Shown here: positions 17,501 to 25,360 of the stretch, one piece after another
Layout: the number at the start of each line of letters is the position of its first letter
Numbering within the stretch: position 1 is the first letter of the stretch
DNA from: Mycolicibacterium iranicum
GTDB taxonomy: Bacteria > Actinomycetota > Actinomycetes > Mycobacteriales > Mycobacteriaceae
Direction: 5' to 3'
DNA length: 64,000 nt
NCBI RefSeq assembly: GCF_002101705.1
Contig: NZ_LQPC01000019.1
Coordinates: 62,001-126,000 of the forward strand
Made by a program: the position numbers and the translations under genes
Notes under the pieces: generated by a model
Seen by the model: only the letters and a program-made list of their open reading frames with translations
What the model was told of the DNA's origin: nothing
Database searches by the model: none

Positions 17501-18539
17501 GGTGCGACAGTTCGGTTTCGACATCAGCGGCCACGACGTCACCTACTCCGTCGGCGACTCACTGGGAGTATGCGCGGTCAATTCGAGTTTCGCCGTGGAG
17601 AGCTGGCTGGCGGCAACGGGATTCAGCGGTTCAGAAGCCGTGCTCGTCGACGGTACGCAGATCTCCCTGCGTGAAGCGCTGACGTGGAACTACGACATCT
17701 GCAAGGTGACGTCGAACCTTGTCACGTTCGTCGCCGAGCACTGCCCGGACTCCGGTACCGCCAAGAAATTGCGCAAGGATCGCAAGGCACTCGATACGTG
17801 GCTCGTGAACCGTAATGGGCTCGATCTGGTCCGCGAATTTCCCGTCCGTGCCGACGCCGAACTCTGGCAGGAAGTGCTGGTGCGGCTCACCCCGCGCCAG
17901 TACTCGATCTCCTCGAGTCCGCTGGTGAGCCCGAACGAGGTGCAGCTGACCGTGTCGATCGTGCGCTACCGAGGACCCGACGGCGGTCCGAGAGGTGGTG
18001 TCGTCTCGACGTATCTGGCCGACCTTCCTGACGGCACCGCGGTGCCGGTGTTCCTGCAGCGGTCCCCGCACTTCCGTCCGCCGGAAGACCCTGCCACACC
18101 GATGATCATGGTGGGACCCGGCACCGGTATCGCACCGTTCCGCGGATTCCTGCAGGAGCGCCGGGCGCTCGGGCACCGCGGACCCAACTGGCTGTTCTTC
18201 GGTGACCAGCATCGGGCGCAGAACTTCTACTATCGGGAAGACCTGCAGGACATGGTCGACGACGGTTTCCTGAACCGGCTCGACCTCGCGTTCTCCCGTG
18301 ATCAATCCAAGCGCGTCTACGTGCAGCACAAGATGCTGGACTACGGGGCCGACGTGTGGCGCTGGCTCGACGACGGCGCCCACTTCTACGTGTGCGGAGA
18401 TGCCACCAGGATGGCGCGCGACGTCGACGCCGCCCTCACCGACATCCTCCGCACTCACGGCAGGATGAGCGCGGACGCCGCCCGCGACTACAAGCGTGAG
18501 ATGGTCGCCGAGAAGCGCTACGTGCGCGACGTGTACTGA
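14592..18539 (+). CDS. nasN: Assimilatory nitrate reductase fused to a diflavin reductase (NasN-like)
   Basis: A 1315-residue two-part enzyme, with a GTG start 3 bases after narK. The first half is a bis-MGD molybdoenzyme: C6, C9, C13 and C47 bind the [4Fe-4S] cluster, the catalytic domain follows to about 590, and the dinucleotide-binding C-terminal domain to about 715. The second half is a cytochrome-P450-reductase/CysJ-like chain: flavodoxin from about 789 (LWASQTGNAEEFAG), FAD domain with RQYSISSS near 1101, NADPH site GPGTGIAPFRG near 1174 and the end KRYVRDVY. Electrons can thus run NADPH-FAD-FMN-[4Fe-4S]-Mo in one polypeptide. A similar diflavin nitrate reductase, NasN, is known from M. 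smegmatis; orthology is inferred. Confidence 0.92.
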   Translation: MTRTACSYCGVGCGISVETRTDPASGVPVIARVSGDKLHPTNSGRLCTKGATHAEMMAATDGRLTTALLRPSRDADPMAVDVDDALAEAGARLRAIRDEHGPDAVALYVSGQMSIEAQYLATKLAKGFLRTVHIESNSRLCMASAGTGFKQSLGSDGPPGSYADFDCTDLFFVIGSNMADCHPILYLRMADRLKAGAKLIVVDPRRTATADKADLYLPIRPGTDLALLNGILHLLVEKDALDDAFIAEHTQGWEAMPEFLADYPPHRVAAVTGLLEADIRTAADMIAEAGNWMSCWTMGLNQSTHGTWNTNAICNLHLATGAICRPGSGPMSLTGQPNAMGGREMGYMGPGLPGQRVVLSADDRAFVETQWNLEPGTIRADVGPGTIEMFRRMADGDIKAAWIICTNPVASVANRAAVIAGLEAAELVITQDTYADTATNRYADIMLPATLWAETDAVMVNSDRTLTLLQQSVPPAGDARPDWELICGVARHLGFGDDFDYKSSEQIFDEIRRFHNPTTGYDLRGVTYERLRETPVQWPCASAEQPDRNPIRYLNDGVSQDLFTDAAGRTPRLRFATPSRRAVFHARPHMDAAELPDEDYPIILNTGRLQHQWHTMTKTGKVAKLNKLNPGPFVEVHPDDAAALKISEGVEVELVTRRGRAVLPAVVTDRVRPGNTWVPFHWNDEHGENLTINALTNDAVDPDSLQPEFKVCAVRMTPVPVTSSEPELTEDERLYLAGFLAGIDEGRPGVPVLPASAPVGARARLWIDGLLAGRYSRLDDPVPAPETGPLVLWASQTGNAEEFAGRLGERISGARLRAMDDVDLADLTDAGEIVIITSTFGDGGPPDNGAAFWERLESPEAPSLDGVRYSVLGIGDRSYDNFCGHAKSLDARLADLGATRMLDRADCEAYDDEPMTRWAESVADLVAAPSLASVREPATPVEPARFTRAKPIDAPLCRNIRLTPQDAAKEVRQFGFDISGHDVTYSVGDSLGVCAVNSSFAVESWLAATGFSGSEAVLVDGTQISLREALTWNYDICKVTSNLVTFVAEHCPDSGTAKKLRKDRKALDTWLVNRNGLDLVREFPVRADAELWQEVLVRLTPRQYSISSSPLVSPNEVQLTVSIVRYRGPDGGPRGGVVSTYLADLPDGTAVPVFLQRSPHFRPPEDPATPMIMVGPGTGIAPFRGFLQERRALGHRGPNWLFFGDQHRAQNFYYREDLQDMVDDGFLNRLDLAFSRDQSKRVYVQHKMLDYGADVWRWLDDGAHFYVCGDATRMARDVDAALTDILRTHGRMSADAARDYKREMVAEKRYVRDVY

Positions 18540-19846
18540 TCCGCCGACATCACCCGAGGGCGGGCCGACACCAGCAGTGCGCCGATCACGAACATCACCA
18601 CTGTGGCGGCCGGGAATCTGCCGCCCGGCGCGAAGCCGTTCGCGGACAACAGGCTCAGCGCCAGCGCGCATGCCGCGGTCCCCGCGTAGAGCATCGCCTC
18701 GGCCACAGGCGCGGGTACGGGAACGACGAACGTCGGTAGCGACGCGGCGAAGATGCGTCGCTGCCAGAACAGCAGGCACAGCAGTGCTGCCGTGACGACA
18801 GCCAGCACGACTTCCCACTCGAGGCGCGCCAACCACCAGGCGCCTGAGCCCAACGTGGGTTGCGGCAACAGGCCCGCCGGGTACGCGACGACCGTCACGA
18901 CGATCACCGGCAGCATGTGCCACAGATACAGCGCCATCACATTGTTGTTGGCGACTCCGATGATCCGCAGCCAAAGACCGCGTGTGAGAGCACGATTCAG
19001 CAGCGGGACGATCGCGAACAGCACGCCGATCTGTACCGTCGCCAGCGCCAGCAGCGCAAGCGACGGGGGAGCGGAATTCTCCACGCGGTCACCCGGCACG
19101 CCGATCATCGCGATCGGGTACGGTCCCCACCTGACGAGCATCGGCAACGCGGCCGCCGCCAGCGCGGCCATTCCGAGTAGTAGGCGGCGACCGAGAAGCC
19201 CGCCGTGCCAAGCTATCCCGAGTTGGTAGATGGCAGCCCAGCAGAAGAAGTAATTCGCCATCCGGATTTCCTGATGGCCTGTGCTGATGCCCACCAGGTC
19301 GACGACGACAAGACAGAGGGCCAGCACCGCAGGTGCCGCGAGCCCCCAGCGCTGATGTGCCGCAACGGCGATTGGTGTCAGCGTGACGACCATCAGGTAC
19401 ACGGCCAGGAACCACAGGTGCATCGCCACCGCCCAGCCGCCGAGCTCGAGTACCGACCCGTCGATGCCGGCAAGATGCAACGCGCCCATCACGACGAGGA
19501 CGAAGCCGGCGTAGACCGCGGTGGGGCCGAGCGTGCGGGCCACCCGGCGCCGGATCCACTCCTGACGCGAGGTGGCCGGGTCGTGGCGGCTCCACGAGAC
19601 CGCGCTGGCATACCCCGCGACCGCGAAGAACACCGGAACCACCTGGAAGCCCCACGTAAGCCACTGCGTCCACGGCATCAGCTCGAGCGGATTGTCGCGG
19701 CCGAACTCACCGTCGCGGTACGTCATGACCGACAGCAGCCAGTGCCCGATGACGACGAGCATCACCGCGGCGGACCGATACAGGTCGAGCGCGATCTCGC
19801 GAGGGGGTGCTCCCGTGGCGTTCATCAACCCCATTCTGGGGCCCAC
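18518..19846 (-). CDS. Acyltransferase-3 family membrane protein
   Basis: The 442-residue membrane protein has about 10-11 helices. The N-terminus carries the acyltransferase-3 pattern: LDLYRSAAVMLVVIGHW, with the conserved arginine and histidine, followed by WGFQVVPVFFAVAGYASA. Such proteins move acetyl or other acyl groups onto sugars, lipids or peptidoglycan at the membrane. The last 22 bases overlap the end of nasN on the other strand, so it is not part of the nitrate operon. ATGs at 19834 and 19825 are alternative starts. The acceptor is unknown. Confidence 0.85.
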   Translation of the reverse strand: MGPRMGLMNATGAPPREIALDLYRSAAVMLVVIGHWLLSVMTYRDGEFGRDNPLELMPWTQWLTWGFQVVPVFFAVAGYASAVSWSRHDPATSRQEWIRRRVARTLGPTAVYAGFVLVVMGALHLAGIDGSVLELGGWAVAMHLWFLAVYLMVVTLTPIAVAAHQRWGLAAPAVLALCLVVVDLVGISTGHQEIRMANYFFCWAAIYQLGIAWHGGLLGRRLLLGMAALAAAALPMLVRWGPYPIAMIGVPGDRVENSAPPSLALLALATVQIGVLFAIVPLLNRALTRGLWLRIIGVANNNVMALYLWHMLPVIVVTVVAYPAGLLPQPTLGSGAWWLARLEWEVVLAVVTAALLCLLFWQRRIFAASLPTFVVPVPAPVAEAMLYAGTAACALALSLLSANGFAPGGRFPAATVVMFVIGALLVSARPRVMSADQYTSRT

Positions 19847-19935
19847 GTCGCCGCGGACGCGGTAGGTGGAGAAAGAGTGTCCGAGGGGGGACTTGTCCGT
19901 CTACGACACGGGTCGTGGTCTGGCGATTGGGGCGC

Positions 19936-19950
19936 TGACCGCTTCGGTCA
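19936..19950. terminator. Small hairpin between two minus-strand genes
   Basis: TGACCG-ctt-CGGTCA forms a 6-base stem with a 3-base loop in the 126-base gap between the AhpD-like gene, whose 3' end is at 19973, and the acyltransferase gene. It could end the AhpD-like transcript, but no T-run follows on that strand. The rest of the gap shows nothing else. Confidence 0.3.
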
Positions 19951-19972
19951 AGCACCGGTCCACGTTTTTCGC

Positions 19973-20551
19973 TCAATCGCAACCCTGAGGAGCTCGCCCA
20001 TCGGGCGGCCAGCCGTCGGTACCGGACTCAAGCGGAATATTCAGAGATCGAAGCAGGATCGAAAAGAGCCGCCAATTGGCGATTGCTCCGACAAGTTCGA
20101 CCAAAACGGCGTGATCGCTATTGAATGCCTTCTGGCACCCAGCCCAGTTTTCCTCGGAGATGACCCCGTCGCGTACCACATCATCGGTCGCTGCGAGGAC
20201 CGCACGCTCGACTGGCCCGAGGCTTTCGGAATTCTGCCAGTCGCGCACCGCCAGGAGATCATGCTCAGGCACGCCGAGCAGTGTGGCGATTCGCCAATGT
20301 TGAGTCCATTCGTATTCGGAGCCAGTAATCCAGCCGATGCGCATGATGACCAGCTCGCGTAGCCGCGCGTCAAGGGAACCGCGGAAGAGTAACGCGTCTA
20401 GCAGCCCATACAGCGCAACCGCCACACGCGGCTGATGAAGTGCCACGCGGAATACCGACAGGTCTGCCAACTCTTCGGGCAACCCACATTCGGCAGCTCG
20501 CAGCTGGGCCTGCTCACGGTCGAGCATCGGTACGCGTTCCGCCATGGTCAC
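19973..20551 (-). CDS. Carboxymuconolactone decarboxylase / AhpD-like family protein
   Basis: The 192-residue helical protein carries the core pattern RELVIMRIGWITGSEYEWTQHWRIATLLGVPEHDL. In peroxidase-active AhpD members this region has a CxxC pair; here there is none, only the conserved E-Y-E-x3-H, so an AhpD-type thiol peroxidase activity is unlikely. Members of this cysteine-free branch are common in mycobacterial lipid-degradation regions, with no settled function. It is downstream of the zinc alcohol dehydrogenase on the same strand, separated by a strong hairpin. Confidence 0.82.
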   Translation of the reverse strand: MTMAERVPMLDREQAQLRAAECGLPEELADLSVFRVALHQPRVAVALYGLLDALLFRGSLDARLRELVIMRIGWITGSEYEWTQHWRIATLLGVPEHDLLAVRDWQNSESLGPVERAVLAATDDVVRDGVISEENWAGCQKAFNSDHAVLVELVGAIANWRLFSILLRSLNIPLESGTDGWPPDGRAPQGCD

Positions 20552-20576
20552 GGGTGGCCCTCTCTGTTGAACCTCT

Positions 20577-20599
20577 GCCCACGCCGTTAGGGCGTGGGC
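20577..20599. terminator. Strong hairpin spanning the ADH stop codon
   Basis: GCCCACGCC-gttag-GGCGTGGGC is a perfect 9-base stem with a 5-base loop. The TAA stop of the alcohol dehydrogenase gene (20587-20589) lies in the loop. It sits between two genes of the same orientation, so it may reduce read-through into the AhpD-like gene or protect the upstream message. On the plus strand it is followed by a run of five A; no T-run follows on the minus strand. Confidence 0.5.
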
Positions 20600-21687
20600 A
20601 AAAAGACGTTGTGCAGCGCCCCACTTGATCGGGCACTTTCATCTGCAAGCGAAGTGAGCAGCTGCGCGAGCCCAGCGAATCCGGTTGATTCTCTGGTGAT
20701 CCGGTCGAACGGCCAGCGGCCCAGGGCGAGAATCTCGAGGGCTGCCCGGTGGGCGGGATACTCCACGCCGAGTGCGCCTACGACGTGTAATTCTTTATAG
20801 ACCAACAAGTCTGGTTCAAACCGGGGCGTGCCGCCTCCTCCACGGGTGCCGGCCACCACAATTGTGCCGCCGGGCCTGGCAAGGCCGACGGCATCGGCGA
20901 ACGCGGAGGGTGCTTTAGCGGTGACGTCGACGACCACGTCGGCAAGCCGTCCGCCTGTCTCACGCTGGAGCGCGGTCACTGCATCGTCCTGCGATACATC
21001 GATGGGCAGGTCGACACCGAATGATCTGGCTATGGCCAGTCGTTGTTCGTCGCGTGGGCCTACGCCGGTCATCGCGACGAACGCGGCTCCCGCCTCTTTG
21101 GCCGCCACCGCCGCACAGATTCCGCGGATGCCGGGCCCCAGGATCGCTACGACGTCCCCGGCCTTGGTGTCGGGAAGAGTCGCCCCCCACTGGATACCGG
21201 CCCCGAGAGGGTTGAACAACGTGGCGAGAACGGGGTCCATGTCTTCGGCAATCGGGAGCAGCATCGCGTCCCACGGAAGCTCCACATGGGTGGCGTATCC
21301 GCCCCATAAGCCCGCGCCGACCTCCACGTCGACAAACCCGAACATGGTGGCGATGCCGTTCACCGCGCACCGCCGGTATTCGCCGCGGCGGCACTCGGGG
21401 CAGTCTCGGCAGGACCGGAACACCTCAACGGCCACGCGCTGGCCGGCTTGTACACCCCAGCGTTGGCCAGCCGCAGCGCCAACATGTTCGACGATGCCGA
21501 CGATTTCGTGCCCTGGAACGAATGAGAAGCCGGCAGGCAGGTGTCCGGTGAATTGTTCGTGATCTGTTCCGCACAGACCGCATGCTTCAACTCGCAGGAT
21601 CGCACCCCGGTCGCCGACGTCGGGGATGGTCATCTGGCGCCGCTGCAGACTCCGCGGTCCGGTCAGCACCATCGCCTCGGCGATCAT
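20587..21687 (-). CDS. Zinc-dependent alcohol dehydrogenase (MDR family)
   Basis: Starting at the ATG at 21687, which overlaps the upstream stop as ATGA, gives 366 residues. The catalytic zinc site is C39 in GLCGTDH with H60-E61 in VPGHE; the structural zinc site is C93, C96, C99 and C107. The coenzyme domain has a modified glycine loop, ILGPGIRGICAAVA. The usual acidic residue at the next strand end is not obvious (FVAMTGVG), so NAD versus NADP preference is open. It probably oxidises an alcohol intermediate together with the coupled thiolase-like gene. Confidence 0.88.
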   Translation of the reverse strand: MIAEAMVLTGPRSLQRRQMTIPDVGDRGAILRVEACGLCGTDHEQFTGHLPAGFSFVPGHEIVGIVEHVGAAAGQRWGVQAGQRVAVEVFRSCRDCPECRRGEYRRCAVNGIATMFGFVDVEVGAGLWGGYATHVELPWDAMLLPIAEDMDPVLATLFNPLGAGIQWGATLPDTKAGDVVAILGPGIRGICAAVAAKEAGAAFVAMTGVGPRDEQRLAIARSFGVDLPIDVSQDDAVTALQRETGGRLADVVVDVTAKAPSAFADAVGLARPGGTIVVAGTRGGGGTPRFEPDLLVYKELHVVGALGVEYPAHRAALEILALGRWPFDRITRESTGFAGLAQLLTSLADESARSSGALHNVFLPTP

Positions 21688-23189
21688 GGAAGCTCGAACC
21701 CGGTGAACGACCCTGTGTTTCGGAGGCACACCGTTTTACCTACGTACATTTCCGCGCCCATCGCCTCGGCGATCTGCGGATCGTCGCTGCGTGCGACGAC
21801 TCTTTGCCCGTCGGACAGGTGCGCGATGATCGGAGTCCATCGAGGTTGGCCGTCTCGGTCGTAGACGACGGTGTATCCGTCGACTGTCGCGCAACCGGTC
21901 GCCTCGTCGGCGCCTGCGACGGCCAGCCGCGATGAATCGATTTGAGCTTGTTCGACCGCCGTGTCGAGCAGTCGCCACCCGGCTGGTGGCGGGGTGGCCG
22001 ACCACACACCGACCGAATGCTTCGTCGAATACCACCCGAGGCCGGTGACGAGTCCGGCATCGGTTGGGTCGCGTCGGCACCGTCGGACCATCTCCACGAT
22101 CGAGTGGCTGACGTAATTGTTTCCGGGACCGCCGTGATAAGGCAGGCCTCCGGTTACTGTGAGGCCTCTGTCGTCGAGGGGGTCCAAGTCGAGAGCCTCG
22201 GCAGCCATCTCAATTGCCGACGGGAAGCAGGAGTAGAGGTCGAACCACCGGATGTCGTCGGTGGTCAACCGGCCCGCATCGAGAGCCTTCCGTGCCGCTA
22301 CCTCGATACCCGATGAGCGGCTGAGGTCCGGCCGTTCCACGGGGAAGTACACGTCGTTGCAAGTCGCTGCTGACCAGGGAAAGACCCAACGATCGCGCGC
22401 GACGCCTAATTCGTCCGCCACCTCGGCCGCCATGAGAATGAAGGCGGCAGCCATGTCGACGGACATGATGCTGTTGAGCAGCTTGGGATAGGGCAAGCAG
22501 ACCATGCGGTTTTCCGCGGTGACTTCGCTGAGTTCGGTGGCACTTCGTGCGCGTGGGAACCAGGCCTGTTCCGGATGGCGTGCCGCCTCGGCTGTGAACG
22601 GGGCCATCAGCGTGCCCAGCCACTCCCGTTGAGCATCGAAGTCGCGGCCGTGGCGCGCGGCGATCGCGGACTCGAAGATGGGATACACCTCGTGCGGCCA
22701 ACTCAGACCCACCGACAATTCGGCTTGACTCAGCCCGGGGCGGGCGTCGCCCAGGGATTCGTCGTCGGAGCGGGGTGGGGGCGGCGAGTCGAGAAGTGCC
22801 CCGCCCTGAAGCTTGCGTGCGGAATGCCCACTCTCCGCCCCGACGACCAGGACGACATCTGCACGGCCTTCGCCTATTTCGCCACCCAACACTTCGACGA
22901 GATACTGCGGGGTGTTTCCGCCGACGGGACAGCTGATGCGGCGGGCGGGACTGATGTGCATCGCTTCGGCGATCCTGCTGGCGGGATTGTCGCGCGGTAT
23001 GACCAGGATGCCCGGAGTCGCGACGGTGTCGATGCGCCGCTCGACCGGGCGACTTGCGTCTTTGACCGCGCGGCGTGCGGCTTCTACCGCCAAGTCGATC
23101 GGGTCCACGAAGTCGTTCCCGCGATGGGTAACTTCGCCCACGCCGACGACAACCGGGGTACGCGCTTCTACCAACATCGGCATCGGCAT
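21684..23189 (-). CDS. Thiolase-like acetyl-CoA acetyltransferase family protein
   Basis: The 501-residue protein has a thiolase fold pattern: VVVGVGEVTHRG, GRADVVLVVGAES near residue 115, and the late GGLPYHGGPGNNYVSHSIVEMVRR. The place of the nucleophilic cysteine reads RRISCPVGGNTPQYLVE, which does not match the usual catalytic C-S/A-S-G motif. The C-terminal CxG cysteine motif of true thiolases is also not evident. It is therefore a degenerate thiolase of the SCP-x/lipid-transfer type and may not condense acyl groups. It overlaps the alcohol dehydrogenase and is divergent from a TetR gene. Confidence 0.82.
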   Translation of the reverse strand: MPMPMLVEARTPVVVGVGEVTHRGNDFVDPIDLAVEAARRAVKDASRPVERRIDTVATPGILVIPRDNPASRIAEAMHISPARRISCPVGGNTPQYLVEVLGGEIGEGRADVVLVVGAESGHSARKLQGGALLDSPPPPRSDDESLGDARPGLSQAELSVGLSWPHEVYPIFESAIAARHGRDFDAQREWLGTLMAPFTAEAARHPEQAWFPRARSATELSEVTAENRMVCLPYPKLLNSIMSVDMAAAFILMAAEVADELGVARDRWVFPWSAATCNDVYFPVERPDLSRSSGIEVAARKALDAGRLTTDDIRWFDLYSCFPSAIEMAAEALDLDPLDDRGLTVTGGLPYHGGPGNNYVSHSIVEMVRRCRRDPTDAGLVTGLGWYSTKHSVGVWSATPPPAGWRLLDTAVEQAQIDSSRLAVAGADEATGCATVDGYTVVYDRDGQPRWTPIIAHLSDGQRVVARSDDPQIAEAMGAEMYVGKTVCLRNTGSFTGFELP

Positions 23190-23285
23190 CCGCTCAGGGC
23201 CACGGGGCTGACTTGAGACATAACTGCGATGGTGTCATGTGCGTGGGCAAGTCACAATGGTGTGCGCTCGCGGCATACTGGCTGT

Positions 23286-23915
23286 GTGTCGACGAGGTTG
23301 TTGAGATGGGGCGCCGCCGCGCCGACAGATCGTGGGTCCGCTCGCGACCGGTTGCTCGATGCTGCCGAGCGGTGCCTCGAGAGTTGCGGTGTGGTGGGCA
23401 CGACCATGGAGGACATCGGCAGAACAGCGGGTGTGTCCAGGGCAACGGTGTATCGCTACTTCCCCAGTCGGGAGGCGGTGATGTCGGGTGTCATCATTCG
23501 CGCCGCCGAGCGCTATCTCGACCGCATCAGCCCGCGGATCGCGGCGCACGCCGACCTGGGCTCCGCGCTCGTCGATTTCGTGGAATACACGGTTGAGGCC
23601 GCGCGCCGCGAAGAGATCATCGGATTGTTGTTCGGCAGCGACGAGGAACTCGCCGGCGTGGGTCTCGCGGCGGGGACCTCGACGTCCCTCTTCGAAATCG
23701 TCACCGAATTTCTGCGTCCCATCTTCACCAGACACTGGAGTTGCGTGGAACCGGGCGTCTCCGTCGACGACGCCGCCGAGTGGGTTGTCCGCACGATATT
23801 GAGCCTGCTGACTGTTCGAGGGCCGCGGGAGCGCAGTCGTGACGGACTCCGGGCGTTTCTGTCGAGGTTTCTCCTTCCGGCGATCCTGGCGGGTGACCAC
23901 GCTCGACCGATGTGA
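23286..23915 (+). CDS. TetR family transcriptional regulator
   Basis: The DNA-binding part is RDRLLDAAERCLESCGVV followed by TMEDIGRTAGVSRATVYRYFPSREAVM, a textbook TetR helix-turn-helix. An open frame reaches back to 23229, but the GTG at 23286 gives a more usual leader and 209 residues. It is divergent from the thiolase-like gene with a gap of about 95 bases, where I see only short imperfect repeats. The most likely targets are the thiolase/ADH genes and itself. Start position is uncertain. Confidence 0.85.
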   Translation: MSTRLLRWGAAAPTDRGSARDRLLDAAERCLESCGVVGTTMEDIGRTAGVSRATVYRYFPSREAVMSGVIIRAAERYLDRISPRIAAHADLGSALVDFVEYTVEAARREEIIGLLFGSDEELAGVGLAAGTSTSLFEIVTEFLRPIFTRHWSCVEPGVSVDDAAEWVVRTILSLLTVRGPRERSRDGLRAFLSRFLLPAILAGDHARPM

Positions 23916-23960
23916 CATCTATGGCGTAATGTCTCGACGGCAGATGAGGTAGGAGGGCCT

Positions 23961-24398
23961 GTGCAATTCACCACGTTCAACGAACAGGTCGCTGAGCAAC
24001 TAAAGAGCGCAGCAGAAACCACGGGCGGGTTGGCCGGTTACCTCGGCTTCCGTCACACCGAATTCACTGCGGGACGGCTCGTCGCGGAGATGGACGCACG
24101 CGACGACCTGAAGACGCCTTTCGGGAACCTGCATGGGGGCTGCTTATCGGCCATGGTCGACCACTGCCTCGGAGTGGTGTTTTATCCCGTGATTCCACTG
24201 GGATCTTGGGTCGCGACAACGGAGTTCAAACTGAATCTGCTTCGTCCGGTCTCTAGCGGCACCTGTGTAGCCACAGCCGAGATCATCTCGCTGGGCAGAA
24301 CCAGCGGTGTGGCGCGTATCGACATCTGCAACGACGGCAGAGCGGTGTGTGCGGCCCAGGGAACCGTCACCGTCGTCGCACCGAAGACGAGCTCCTGA
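23961..24398 (+). CDS. PaaI-type hotdog acyl-CoA thioesterase
   Basis: The 145-residue hotdog-fold protein starts at a GTG. The core is TPFGNLHGGCLSAMVDHCLG, with the conserved HGG turn and the downstream aspartate of PaaI-type thioesterases, followed by strands TEFKLNLLRPV and GTVTVVAP. Such enzymes release CoA from aromatic or medium-chain acyl-CoAs, often to rescue trapped CoA in a degradation pathway. The stop overlaps the next hydrolase start (TGATG), so the two are co-translated. Confidence 0.85.
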   Translation: MQFTTFNEQVAEQLKSAAETTGGLAGYLGFRHTEFTAGRLVAEMDARDDLKTPFGNLHGGCLSAMVDHCLGVVFYPVIPLGSWVATTEFKLNLLRPVSSGTCVATAEIISLGRTSGVARIDICNDGRAVCAAQGTVTVVAPKTSS

Positions 24399-25309
24399 TG
24401 TCGGCAAAGAGAACAGGCGATTCGTCGGCTCCTGTGGTCGAGCGCGTGCCCACGGCGGACGGGCTGACGCTGGCGGTCGACCTCTACCGCTGTGATGCGC
24501 CGCGGGCGGTCGTGTTGCTCCTTCACGGCGGAGGTCAAAGCCGACACGCCTGGGACGTCACCGCCCAACGCCTGCACCAGCGGGGCTACACGGTGGCCGC
24601 GTACGACACCAGGGGACACGGGGACAGCGACTGGGACCCCGACGGACGCTACGACGGGGACCGGCTTGGATCCGACCTATTGGCCGTGCGCTCATACGCC
24701 GATTCCGGCCGCCCCGTCGCCGCGATCGGCGCCTCTCTGGGCGGCTTGACCATTCTCGGAACACACTTGCTCGCCCCGCCGGACCTATGGCAGGCCGTCG
24801 TCCTGGTTGACGTCACTCCGCGAATGGAGATGGAAGGCGCCCGACGAGTCGTAGCGTTCATGTCGGCACACCCCGAAGGTTTCGACAGCCTAGAGTCGGC
24901 CGCTGACGTGATCGCCGCCTACAACCCGCACCGCCCTCGCCCCGAAAACCTCGACGGCCTCCGAAAAGTCCTCGCCCGTCGCGAAGACGGTCGCTGGGCC
25001 TGGCGATGGGATCCAGCTTTCGTGACGTCGAATTTCCAGTTCCTGCAGGGTGATCCAGACGAAGGCGCTAAAGACTTCGACATGATGAGCGCGTTCCTTC
25101 TTGATGGTGCGAGGCAGGTGTCCGCGCCAACGCTGCTGGTCCGGGGCCTACTATCTGACATGGTCTCCGAAGAGACAGTAAAGCATTTCCTGACCGTCGT
25201 TCCGCACGCGCAAACCGTTGACGTATCGGGCGCGGGACACATGATTGCCGGCGACAACAACGACGCATTCTCGACGGCGGTCGTCGAATTCCTCGACAGG
25301 ACCACATGA
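24398..25309 (+). CDS. Alpha/beta-fold hydrolase (lysophospholipase/esterase type)
   Basis: Starting at the ATG at 24398 gives 303 residues. The sequence shows VLLLHGGGQSRHAW (oxyanion loop), AYDTRGHGDSDW, the nucleophile elbow AIGASLGG and the late histidine GAGHMIAGDNN. The probable acid lies in the LLVRGLLSDMV segment. There is no signal peptide. Coupled to the thioesterase and followed by a TetR gene. Broad family; the substrate is unknown, and both ester and lactone hydrolysis are possible. Confidence 0.87.
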   Translation: MSAKRTGDSSAPVVERVPTADGLTLAVDLYRCDAPRAVVLLLHGGGQSRHAWDVTAQRLHQRGYTVAAYDTRGHGDSDWDPDGRYDGDRLGSDLLAVRSYADSGRPVAAIGASLGGLTILGTHLLAPPDLWQAVVLVDVTPRMEMEGARRVVAFMSAHPEGFDSLESAADVIAAYNPHRPRPENLDGLRKVLARREDGRWAWRWDPAFVTSNFQFLQGDPDEGAKDFDMMSAFLLDGARQVSAPTLLVRGLLSDMVSEETVKHFLTVVPHAQTVDVSGAGHMIAGDNNDAFSTAVVEFLDRTT

Positions 25310-25360
25310 ACCCTGCTGTCGGTTGACTGCCCATGTAGGGCTGGCGCCTATCCTGCTCCT

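Noticed and set aside
17631..18974. 447-codon minus-strand frame across the nasN 3' end
   Set aside because: Antisense to the conserved FAD/NADPH domain and overlapping the supported acyltransferase gene in another frame.
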